The notes beneath the pieces were generated by a model that saw nothing but the letters and a program-made list of their open reading frames with translations, searched no databases and had not been told where the DNA came from. A DNA stretch of 64,000 nucleotides from Corydoras sp. C115. Taxonomy: Eukaryota > Chordata > Actinopteri > Siluriformes > Callichthyidae. The stretch is from contig JAFMOC010000078.1 of NCBI GenBank assembly GCA_019802505.1, forward strand, positions 1,403,501 through 1,467,500, read 5' to 3'. This document shows, in pieces, positions 1 to 11,700 of this stretch (position 1 is the stretch's first letter; the number at the start of each line of letters is the position of its first letter). The position numbers and the translations under genes are program-made.

Positions 1-53
1 ATGATAAGAGGAGGAAATAGATGATGGAGCCAGAAGGGGGCGTGTTCAAACTT

Positions 54-402
54 TTGGTGGCTTAGTGGTTAACATGTTCTCCTCTCAGCGCCAGGGATTC
101 CCGGTTCGAATCCCCATCTGGGTGGAGTTTCCATGTTCTCCCCGTGTCCGTGTCGGTTTCCTCCGGGTTCTCCGGTTTCCTCCCACAGTCCAAAAACATG
201 GATCAAGTCAATTGAATTCTCCAAATTGCCCCATATAGAGTATGTCTGTGTGAGTGAGTGTGTGCCCAGCGATAGATTGGCGTCCAGTCCTGGGTGTATC
301 TGCCCAGCGCCCGAGACGTTCTCCCCTGTATGAGCATGGGGAACCCCACCACGACCCTAATAGAGGATAAAGCGGGAGATAATGAATGAATGAATGAATG
401 AA
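54..402 (+). mobile_element. tRNA-derived SINE (family A), full length
   Basis: Head carries Pol III A-box TGGCTTAGTGG and B-box GGTTCGAATCC. The body has the CATGTTCTCCCCGTGTCCG and GCCCCATATAGAGT blocks. The element ends AGAGGATAAAGCGGGAGATAATG plus a GAAT/GGAT simple tail. This is the reference structure for family A below. Confidence 0.85.
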
Positions 403-420
403 TTTAATTTAAATACCTTC

Positions 421-556
421 CATCTATCTATTATCTCCCGCTTTATCCTCTGTTAGGGTCGTGGGGGTGTTCCCTATGCCCATCCAGGGGAGAATGTTTT
501 AGGCGCTGGCCAGATACACCCAGGACAGGACGCCAATCTATCACTGGGCACACACA
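421..556 (-). mobile_element. SINE A, 3' part
   Basis: Inverted copy of the SINE A tail and mid body; the tRNA-like head is missing. Confidence 0.75.
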
Positions 557-663
557 AAGTGCATCTATATGAGTGACCAATGGAAAATAAGTGGAGGAGC
601 AGCGAGGTGTACCTAATAAAGTGTCCAGACTTAAGACTTATTAAAATTCTGGATTTGTTTCAG

Positions 664-757
664 GTGAAAAGGGAAACGCAGCAGCTGCGGGAGTTTGAGG
701 AGGGGCTCGTCAGTCAGTATAAATTCTTCTTGGAGAACTTGGAGCAAACCATCAAAG
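664..757 (+). CDS. noc3l: NOC3L exon a
   Basis: Follows a TTTGTTTCAG acceptor. It encodes VKRETQQLREFEEGL through LENLEQTIK plus the first base of an Asp codon. The only donor that keeps the conserved DWKQKK junction is AAAG|GCAAGG, a GC donor. A GT donor further down (after 794) would break the conserved frame. Confidence 0.9.
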
Positions 758-3700
758 GCAAGGCGTCTGGGGAACCCGTGACGTATGACGTAACGTGAGC
801 GGGAATGAACTCATGATGATCTGGATGTTCTCCCTGTCTGCAGATTGGAAGCAGAAGAAGCTGAAAGGCAGTCAGGCTGTGTCTCTGGCCTCGTATAAAG
901 GCCTGGCCGAGGTGGCCATTCGATGCATGTGCGAGCTGCTGGTGGCCTTACCGCATTTTAACTTCCACAACAACGTCATTGTCGTCGTGGTGGCACTGAT
1001 GACCGAACCAGCCAGGAAGGCAAGTTCTTAAAGCTGATACTGTGGAACCTTCTGTGAAATCTGAAATCGATTAACCCTGAGCCGCCTATTTACATTTTAA
1101 TTAATGATGATCCAATTAATTTGTTTCAGTATCACAGAAATACATAAAACACATTTTATAAAGAATGAATTCAGTGTTTAATAAAGCAATCAGATATGAG
1201 AGGGTGTGGGTGGCTTAGTGGTTAGCATGTTCTCCTCTCAGCGTTTGGGATTCCCGGTTCGAATCCCCATCTGGGTGGAGTTTCCATGTTCTCCCCGTGT
1301 CCGCCTGGGTTTCCTTCGGGTTCTCCGGTTTCCTCCCACAGCCCAAAAACATGGATCAATTCAATTGAATTCTCCAAATTGCCCCATATAGAGTGTATGT
1401 GGGGGGGGGTTCCCCATGCCCATCCAGGGGAGAACGTTTCGGGCGCTGGGCATATACACCCAGGACAGGGCGCCAATCTATCGCTGGGCACACACTCACT
1501 CACACGCACTCTACATGGGGCAATTTGGAGAACTCCATTTTGACTTGATCCATGTTTTTGGACTGTGGGAGGAAACCGGAGAACCCGGAGGAAACCCACG
1601 CGGACACGGGGAGAACATGGAAACTCCACCCAGATGGGGATTCGAACCGGGAATCCCTAGTGCTGAGAGGAGAACATGCCAACCACTAATCCACCGTGCC
1701 GCCCATAATAATATATATATGTATATTTAATTTTTTTTACAATACTGCACAACCTCAAGAACCTTATTGCTTTTATAAAACATTTACAAACACATTATAA
1801 TAATAAACAAGTTTTGTTCATAAATGTTTTTGATAAAAGCAAAGTCGCTAGTTAGTACCCGTTTCCTTAATGATCAAAACTGCCATCTAGTGGCCAAATT
1901 GCAGAACGCACTTTATTAAAAATCCCCATTGGGTTTCCCATGCCCATCCAGGGGAGAAGGTTTCGGGTGCTGGGCAGATAGACCCAGGACAGGGCGCCAA
2001 TCCATCGCTGGGCACACACTCACTCACACATACACACTCTATATGGGGCAATTTGGTGCATTCAATTGACCTTGATCCATGTTTTTGGACTGTGGGAGGA
2101 AACCGGAGAACCCGGAGGAAAACTACGCGGACAAAGGGAGAACATGGAAACTCCACCCAGATGGGGATTCGAACCGGGAATCCCTAGCACTGAGAGGAGA
2201 ACATGCCAACCACTAAGCCACCGTAAAATGCTGAAACATTGAATGATTTTTTGGTCTTGCTGACCGCAGGTTTAATGATGTTCTAGGGCTGCTGTACTCC
2301 ATTATTAACCGTGGTTCTGTATGGGTCCAGATTTCAGAGATGTGCTGTGAGGCCGTTCAGAAGCTTCTGAAGCAGGATAAGATGGGACAGGCTTCGCTGG
2401 CCACAGTCAGGGTGATCTCAGGAATGGTCAAGGGCAGAAACTACAACGTGAAACCTCAGGTATGTTCTTCACAAATGTGTGGGCTGTTAATTCAGATGTT
2501 CTTCTGTTTTATTCTATTGTTCCTGTTGGGGGTAAAATGAAATTCCCAAGCAACAAGCAACGGGGAGAACATGCAAACAAGTTTCGGTTGAACTCAGCAC
2601 TAGACGGCGTTCCGGAGTTACATTCCTAGAAAGAAATATTTATATTCATGTTCTTTATTTATCTGTGGGGGGTGTGGTAGCTCAGTGGTTAGGGCGTTGG
2701 GCTATCAATCTGAAGGTTGGGGGTTCAAATCCCAGGTCCACTGAAGTTACCAATGTGGGTTCTTGAGCAAGACCCTTAACCCTCATTGCTCCAGGGATGT
2801 TGTGATTAACCCTGTGTTCACCTTGTAAGTCGCTTTGGATAAAAGCGTCCAATAAATAACCAAATGATGGATCTGTAAAACGGCCATAGTGTCGGAGAGC
2901 GCACGTCCAGTGTAAAGTCGTTGTGACAGCACGTCATGTCTGTTTATTGTCAGATTATGATTCACATAATATCTTGTGCGCATTACATGAGCAAAAAAAA
3001 ATATCGAGAGGAACATGAGTAAAAAAAAAAAAAAAATCTGTTGGGGGTAAAATGAAATTCCCAAGCAACAAGCAACGGGGAGAACATGCAAACCAGTTTC
3101 GGTCGAACTCAGCACTAGACGGCGATCCGGAGTTACATTCCTAGAAAGAGTCCTAGAAAGAAATATTTATATTCATGTTCTTTATTTATCTGTGGTTCTG
3201 TAAAATGGCCATAGTGTCGGAGAGCGCATGTAATATCTCGTGCACACGACTTACTAAGTGGTGCGCACGACATAAGTAAAAAAAAAAAAAAAAAAATTTT
3301 ACTCATGTTCCTCTCGATATTTTTTTTGCTTATGTCCCTTTAGGGGCTCCGTACTGGATACTGCTGGTGGGATTATTATGAAATTATTATTCTGATCTGA
3401 TCACATACTTCACTCACATAAAGATGTGAGCTAACTACCGTATTTACCGTACTATAAGGCGCAGTCTGAATTACGGACTCTATTTCTGTATTTAACACAC
3501 GTATAAGGTGCACCGTACTATAAGGCGCAGTCTGAATTACGGACTCTATTTCTGTACGGTACTTATTCTGTACGGCAGCGTATTATAAGGCACTCGCTAA
3601 AACATACGATCTACAAGAAAAGTAAAGGATGCAAAACGCTGATTTATAATTGAAGTTTATTCTACTTCTTGATAAAACACACATTATTTGAATCGCTCTT

Positions 3701-5690
3701 CTCCCACAAATCCATCAAAGTCCTCGTCTTCTGTGTCTGAATTAAAAAGCTGGTTCTCTATCGAGCACTCCGGTGTTCCCTCTCATCGATGTCCGAGTCC
3801 GTCTCGTCTCCGGGCGGCCGTTCGGCGACGATGCCGGCTTTCGTGAAAGCTCGGACGACGGTTACAGCAGAAACCTCAGCCCAGGCATCCACAACCCATT
3901 CACAGACGGTGGGGTAACTCGCCCGCCGCCGCCTCCCGAGTTTTAGTAAACGTGTGTTCACCGTCTATCATCCATCGCTCCCACGCCGCCCGCAACTTTA
4001 CTTTAAACACCAATGTCCAGCGGTCGGAGTTCTTTATTTAATCCTCCCGGAATGACGGCGAGCTCCGAATTAATTTTCGGTCGCACAACAATACCTTTAT
4101 AGAATTTGGAACTCAGTACACGTATAAGGCGCACGTCCGATTTCTGTAGGCTTTTAGGTGCGCCTTATAGTCCGGAAAATACGGTAAATAAACAGAGGGG
4201 ATTTTATGGTTTGTTTCTATATAACATATATAACATAGTCATGTTATTGTTGTTACAAGAAGTTGTTGGTTTTTTGTACCAGGTGCTGAACACGTTGCTG
4301 GCTCTGCGGATTAAAGAGGTGGAGATGAAGAAAGACACAGAGGCTTTGACCCCCAAACAGAAAGTGATGAACCATAAAGACAAGAAGAAAAACCTTTCCA
4401 GAATGCAGCGGAAGGTCGGCAGCTCTTCTCCCTTCTCTTCTTCTAAATTGGTTTGGTTCTTGGGATTTGGGTTTCTAAACTTGCTTCTCATCTTCTCTTC
4501 AGTGGAAAAAAGCCGAGGAGAAGCTCCAAAAAGAACTGCTGGAAGCTGAAGCATCTGAGAGCAAGGACAAGAAACTCAAACTGGTAATTTCTCACAGTGA
4601 ATGACTTCATCTCATCAGTTCTTTACATTTATATTTCAGTGTTTTATTATTATGGTTATAAAATCTATTATTTATTTTGAGTTTGTCATTTATATTAGTG
4701 ACACTTATACAGCAGCATGTGGGATTATGAAGAGAGTGGGATTATCCATCCATCTATTATCTGCCGCTTTATCCTATAGGGCAGGGGTGCTCAATACGTC
4801 GACCGGTCGATCGTGAAGGGGTGTCAGGTCGATCGCGATGGAGGCTTGAGAAAAAAAGCGTTTATCACGTATCAGCACTTTTTTACAGCACAGTATCAGA
4901 AGCGCTTATACACACACACACACGCACACACATTTTAACACACAATGTGATTCATTCTGAATTGTGATCTCTGCGAGCGAGCAGTCCCCCCCCCCCCCCG
5001 TCTCTCTCGCTGTTCCTAAAACCGATATGTGGCCCCGCCTCCGAGCCTAAATCAGAAACACTGCCTCCCGAATCATCTACATTAGATTTACATTACATTA
5101 CATTAGAAAGTTTGGGTTTGTGTTTTTACACTTTATTTGACTGTCAAGACGAGTGAAGGTCAAAAAGAACTCAAATGTTCCACTTTCATTTAGAGTGGTG
5201 GGGGGGGGGGGGTGAATATTTTTTTACAATGTCAAACGCAAAATGCATTTGCTTTTTATTAATGTTCATGTTCTGTTTGGGGAGCGGCACGGAGGCTCCC
5301 AATCTGGGTGGAGTTTCCCCCACAGTCCAAAAACATGGATCAAGGTCAATTGAATTCTCCAAATTGCCCCATATAGAGTGTGTCTGTGTGAGTGAGTGTG
5401 TGCCCAGCGATAGATTGGCACCCTGTCCTGGGTGTATCTGCCCAGCGCCCAAAGTGTTCTCCCCTGGATGGGCATGGGGAACCACCACGTGACCCTAATA
5501 GAGGATAAAGCGGGAGATAATGGATGGATGTTCTGTTTGGGGAAATGCAGGTTACAGTGATTGTTGTACATTGTGTTGTATACTGTGTGTTTAACTAAAA
5601 TCAGGTCTTCGTGCTATCGCGATGGAGGCTTGAGAAAAAAAGCGTTTATCACGTATCATCACTTTTTTACAGCACAGTATCGGAAGCGCT

Positions 5691-5730
<40 letters not shown>

Positions 5731-8700
5731 TTTACACACAATGTGATTCATTCTGAATTGTGATCTCTGCGAGCGAGCAGTCTCTCCCCCCCCCCCCCCC
5801 CCCCCCGTCTCTCTCGCTTTTCCTAAAACCGATATGTGGCCCCGCCTCCGAGCCTAAATCAGAAACACTGCCTCCCGAATCATCTACATTAGATTTACAT
5901 TACATCACATTAGAAAGTTTGGGTTTGTGTTTTTACACTTTATTTGACTGTCAAGACGAGTGAAGCTCAAAAAGAACTCAAATGTTCCACTTTCATTTAG
6001 AGTGGGGGGGGGGGGGGTGAATATTTTTTTACAATGTCAAACTCGAAATGCGTTTGCTTTTTATTAATGTTCATGTTCTGTTTGGGGAGCGGCACGGAGG
6101 CTCCCAATCTGGGTGGAGTTTCCCCCACAGTCCAAAAACATGGATCAAGGTCAATTGAATTCTCCAAATTGCCCCATATAGAGTATGTCTGTGTGAGTGA
6201 GTGAGCGTGTGCCCAGTGATAGATTGGCACCCTGTCCTGGGTGTATCTGCCCAGCGCCCAAAGTGTTCTCCCCTGGATGGGCATGGGGAACCACCACGTG
6301 ACCCTAATAGAGGATAAAGCGGGAGATAATGGATGGATGTTCTGTTTGGGGAAATGCAGGTTACAGTGATTGTTGTACATTGTGTTGTATACTGTGTGTT
6401 TAACTAAAATCAGGTCTCCGTGCTATTTGCTGGAATGTGTTTAATAAAAGATAAAAGACAATACTAACATGATGTGTGTAAACAGGTTTCAATATAAAAG
6501 CCTAAAAAATAGAGATTGACCCCGGTAGATCTCGATGGACCTGTCCAATGGAAAAGTAGACCTCGGGCCAGAAAAGTGTGGGCACCCCTGCTCTAGGGCA
6601 TGCACATCCAGGGGAGAACGTTTTGGGCGCTGGGCAGATACACAGAGGGCTGGGCACACACTCACTCACGCAGACGCACACTCTATGGGGCAATTTCTCT
6701 CCTCTGCTGTCCCCTAGTGGCCTCTGAATATCTGACGATATGTCTAGAATTAGGCCAAAGGCACTGAGGCAGACCCAGAGTAGAGTATTAGTTTGGTGCT
6801 GCCATCGTGTGGTAAAATGTGTAATTACATTAAAACATTCATTCATTCATTATCTCCTGCTTTATCCTCTATTAGGGTCGTGGGGGGGTTCCCCATGCCC
6901 ATCCAGGGGAGAACGTCTCGAGCGCTGGGCAGATACACCCAGGACAGGGCGCCAATCCATCGCCGGGCACACACTCACTCACACAAACACTCTATATGGG
7001 GCAATTTTGAGAATTCAGTTGACTTGATCCATGTTTTTTGGACTGTGGAGGAACCCGGAGGAAACCCACGCAGACACGGGGAGAACATGGAAACTCCACC
7101 CAGATGGGGATTCGAACCGGGAATCCCTAGCACTGAGAGGAGAACGTACTAACCACTAAGCCACCGTGCCGCCTACATTTAAACATTTTATTATTTATTT
7201 ATTCTCACAGAGGGCTGCAAGGTGGCTTGGTTATTAGCACGTTCTCCTCTCAGCGCTAGGGATTCCTGGTTCGAATCTCTGGTAGAATTTTTATGTTCAC
7301 CGCATGGGTTTTCTCCGGGTTCTCCGGTTTCCTTCCACAGTCCAAAAACATGGATCAAGGTCATTTGAATTCTCCAAATTGCCCCATATAGAGTGTGTTT
7401 ATGTGAGTGAGTGTGTGCCCTGTCCTGAGTGTTTCTGCCCAGCACCCGAAACGTTCTCCCCTGGATGGGCATGGGGAACCCCCCCCACCGCGAACCTAAT
7501 AGAGGATAAAGCGGGAGATAATGGATGGATGGATGTTGGTGAAAGAGATGTGTTTTGAGTTGTTTCTTAAAGACTGAGAATTAGCAGCAAAACCATATTA
7601 AAAAGCCCTATTAAGTGATTGTTTTTTTAACGTTTGTAAACGTTCCGCTCTCGTTCTCTCTCTTCATGCTTTTCGCAGCACACAGAGACGTTGAACATCG
7701 TCTTTCTCATATACTTCAGAATACTCAAGAAAGCCCAGAAATCCATCCTGCTTCCCTCTGTTTTAGAAGGATTGGCAAAGTAAGTGGTGCTCTGATGTTC
7801 TGTTTCTTCTGAGAGCCTTAAAGACTCAAGTATATAGTGTTTGTTTTAAAATATATAGTGTTTATAGTTTTAAAACGCATTAATATTCTTTTTCTTGTGT
7901 ACAAGGTTTGCACATCTGATCAATCTGGAGTTCTTCGATGATCTGCTGACCGTGCTTCATGGACTGATTATGTCTGGTGTAAGTGAAGACTAAATGTCTT
8001 GTTCTCTAAATGCTGTTCTCATTGTTCCCGTTAAGTGGAACATCTGGGACTTGATAAAGAACTGTCTTTTGTTTTGTATTCGGTTGATGTTAGCACAGCT
8101 GCCATTTGGCACACGCTATGAGTTTGTGCACTGCAGTGTGTCCATGTGTGTGTGCTGGGGGGGGGGGGGGTACGTACCTGTGTTGACCATTCATTGCTGA
8201 GATAGTGATAAACGTCTGACTGTCGAAAAAATGAACTCTTAACAAGTACAAAAAAAAATAACAAATTTTGTTGAATTAAGTAAGATAAATAATCTAATGG
8301 GTGGCACGGTGGCACGTTCGCCTGTTTCCATGTTCTCCCCGTGTCTGCGTGGGTTTCTTCCGGGTTCTCCGGTTTCCTCCCACAGTCCAAAAACATGGAT
8401 CAAGTCAACTGAGTTCTCCAAATTGCCCCATATAGAGTGTGTCTGTGTGAGTGAGTGTGTGTCCAGTGATAGATTGGCGTCCTGTCCTGGGTGTATCTGC
8501 CCAGCGCCTAAAACGTTCTCCCCTGGGCATGTGGAACCCCCCCCCCCCACGACCCTAATAGAGGATAAAGCGGAAGATAATGGATGGATGGAAATAATCT
8601 AGTGGCGGCACGGTGTCTTAATGTTTAGCACGGTTCTCCTCTCAGCACTAGGGAATCCCGGTTCGAATCCCAATCTGGGTGGAGTTTCCATGTTCTCCCC

Positions 8701-11700
8701 GTGTCCGCGTGGGTTTCCTCCGGGTTCTCCAGATTAATTGAATTCTCCAAATTGCCCCATATAGGGTGTGTCTGTGTGAGTGATAGGGTGTGTCCAGTGA
8801 TAGATTGGCGTCCTGTCCAGGGTGTATCTGCCCAGCGCCCAAAACGTTCTCCACTGGATGGGCATAGGGAACCCCCCCCCCCCACGACCCTAATAGAGGA
8901 TAAAGCGGAAGATAATGGATGGATGGAAATAATCTAGTGGCGGCACGGTGTCTTAATGTTTAGCACGGTTCTCCTCTCAGCACTAGGGATTCCCGGTTCG
9001 AATCCCCATCTGGGTGGAGTTTCCATGTTCTCACTGTGTCCATGTGGGTTTCTTCTGGGTTCTCCGGCTCCCTCCCACAGTCCAAAAAATATGGATCACA
9101 GTCAATTGAATTCTCTGAATTGCCCCATAAAGAGTATAAAATTTGTGTGAGTGAGTGTTTCCAGTGATAGATTGGCGCCCTGTCCTGCGCTCGAAATGTT
9201 CTCCCCTGGATGGGAATGGGGAACCCCCCCCCCCGCGACCCTAATAGAGGATAAAGCGGAAGATAATGGATGGAAATAATCTAGTTTTTAGAAACCTGTT
9301 CTGATTTTAATAACTCTAAACGAGGTTAAGTTGGTAACAAGGTGGTACTTGCAGTGCGATTGAATCTGTTCTCCTCATGTTCTCTGTAGGATCTATCGTA
9401 CCGCGAGAGCCTCCACTGCATCCTGACCGCCTTCCACATTCTCTCAGGTCAAGGTGAGTGTCAGCTGACATCTGCCCGTCAGCACGGTTACCATAGCAAC
9501 GCTCTCTGACCTGCTTCTGTCTTCCGCAGGTGACGTCCTGAATGTCGACCCGCTTAAATTCTACAGCCACTTGTATAAGACTCTGCTCACTCTGCACGCC
9601 GGTGAGCGCCGCCTTACTCCTCTGCATGCAATATAGGGGTGCCAATCTCTCAGTGTCTGGCGATTCGATACGATTCCGATATTTGAGGTCACGATTCGAT
9701 TCAGAGTCGATTTTTCAGTTCAAATGGTCTTTAAATTTTGTTTAAATGATGTGATTGACGGCGGCACGGTGGCTTAGTGGTTAGCACCTTCGCCTCTCCG
9801 CACTAAGGATTCCCGGTTCGAATCCCAATCTGGGTGGAGTTTCCATGTTCTCCCCGTGTCCGCGTGGGTTTCCTCCGGGTTCTCCAGATTAATTGAATTT
9901 TCCAAATTGCCCCATATAGGGTGTGTCTGTGTGAGTGAGTGTGTCCAGTGATAGATTGGCGTCCTGTCCAGGGTGTATCTGCCCAGCGCCCAAAACGTTC
10001 TCCACTGGATGGGCATAGGGAACCCCCCCCCCCCCCCCCACGACCCTAATAGAGGATAAAGCGGAAGATAATGGATGGATGGAAATAATCTAGTGTCTTA
10101 ATGTTTAGCACGGTTCTCCTCTCAGCGCTAAGGATTCCCGGTTCGAATCCCCATCTGGGTGGAGTTTCCATGTTCTCCCCGTGTCCACGTGGGTTTCCTC
10201 CGGGTTCTCCGGTTTCCTCCCACAGTCCAAAAACATGGATCAAGTCAATTGGGTTCTCCAAATTGCCCCATTATAGAATGTGTTTGTGTGAGTGAGTGTG
10301 TGTCCAGCGATGAATTGGCACCCTGTCCTGGGTCTTTCTGCCCAGCGCCCGAGACGTTCTCCCCTGGATGGGCATGGGGAACCCCACCGCGACCCTAATA
10401 GAGGATAAAGCGGGAGATAATAAATGAATGAATGATGTGATTGACAAGATGAAAACAATGTAAACAAATGGAACGTTCATTTAAAACAATACTTTGAAGT
10501 TCCTTCCCGTTTATATAAATATAAAAATCTTTTTTCTTTATTTTATATTTATACAAAAAAATTGGATTGCGCTAAATTAAAATGAGCAGTATTGGGTTCG
10601 CTGAGCTGCCTGGCTTTTTCTTACATTAAAAACATCCATCAAAGAACAAATAATTCTAAATATATTAATACCAAAGTTTACCATGGTGCATTAACCTTTA
10701 ATCGAAACTAAAATACAGACTTTACAGTCAGAGTGACTTTAGATTTAGCAAATTTTTAAAACTTAACATTAAAAAATAAAATCCTTACTTCATTCTATTT
10801 ACCATTGCACCAACATTTGATACGTTTTCAAAACTTAACCTTAAATATGAAATATATTTTCAACTTTATTTTTCAACTTCTTTTAGCTCAGAGTGATGTC
10901 ACGCCAACTGGGCTCGCGCATTTGTCGTTAGCGGTGCGAATCTCTCAGTGTCTGGCGATTTAGTTCCGATTTTTGAGGTCACGATTCGATTCGGAATCGA
11001 AAATCCAATTCGATTTTCGATTCAGAATCGATTTTTCAGTTCAAATGCTCTTTAAATTTTGTTTAAATGATGGGATTGACGAGATGAAACGACGATGTAA
11101 ACAAATAGAACATTTATTTAAAACAATACTTTCAGGTTCCTTCCTGTATCAAATCTTTTTGCATCATTTTATATTTATACAAAAAAATCAGATTGTGCTA
11201 AATTAAAATGAGCAGCATTAGGTTCGCTGAGCTGCCTGGCTTTTTCTTACATTAAAAACATCCATCAAAGAACAAATAATTCTAAATATATTAATACCAA
11301 AGTTTACCATGGTGCATTAACCTTTAATCAAAAATAAAATGCAGACTTTACATTCATAGTGCATTTAGATTTCGCAAATCCATCCATCCATCCATCCATT
11401 ATTTTCCGCTTTATCCTATATTAGAGTCGCGGGGGGTTCCCCATGCCCATCCAGGGGAGAACGTTTCGGGCGCTGGGCAGATAGACCCAGGACAGGACAC
11501 CAATCTATCACTGGACACACACTCACTCACACAGACACACTCTATATGGAGCAATTTGGAGAAGTCAGTTGACCTTGATGCATGTTTTTGGACTGTGGGA
11601 GGAAACCAGAGAACCCGGAGGAAACCCTCATGGTCACGGGGAGAACATGGAAACTCCACCCAGATGGGGATTCGAACTGGGAATCCCTAGCACTGAGAGG

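Larger units (their letters stand above)
4782..6590 (+). mobile_element. hAT-like element with internal 780-bp duplication
   Basis: Termini CAGGGGTGC...GCACCCCTG, with 8-bp flanks CTATAGGG / CTCTAGGG (7/8). It sits inside a SINE A whose halves are at 4745-4781 and 6591-6702. The internal block beginning CGATGGAGGCTTGAG recurs at 4838 and 5619. Each block holds an AC run, a C run and a SINE A fragment. Confidence 0.8.

Noticed and set aside
792..800. GT donor (AAC|GTGAGC) for NOC3L exon a
   Set aside because: Would give a frame without the conserved DWKQKK and pass through non-conserved residues; the GC donor fits exactly.
1206..1630. Many 60-135-residue frames ending in SPGWAWGTPP or GIPSAERRTC throughout the window
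   Set aside because: All are translations of SINE A in different frames.
2680..2760. Genuine tRNA genes at A/B-box sites of SINEs A and B
   Set aside because: Boxes are present but no acceptor stem or complete cloverleaf closes; each continues into SINE body and tail.
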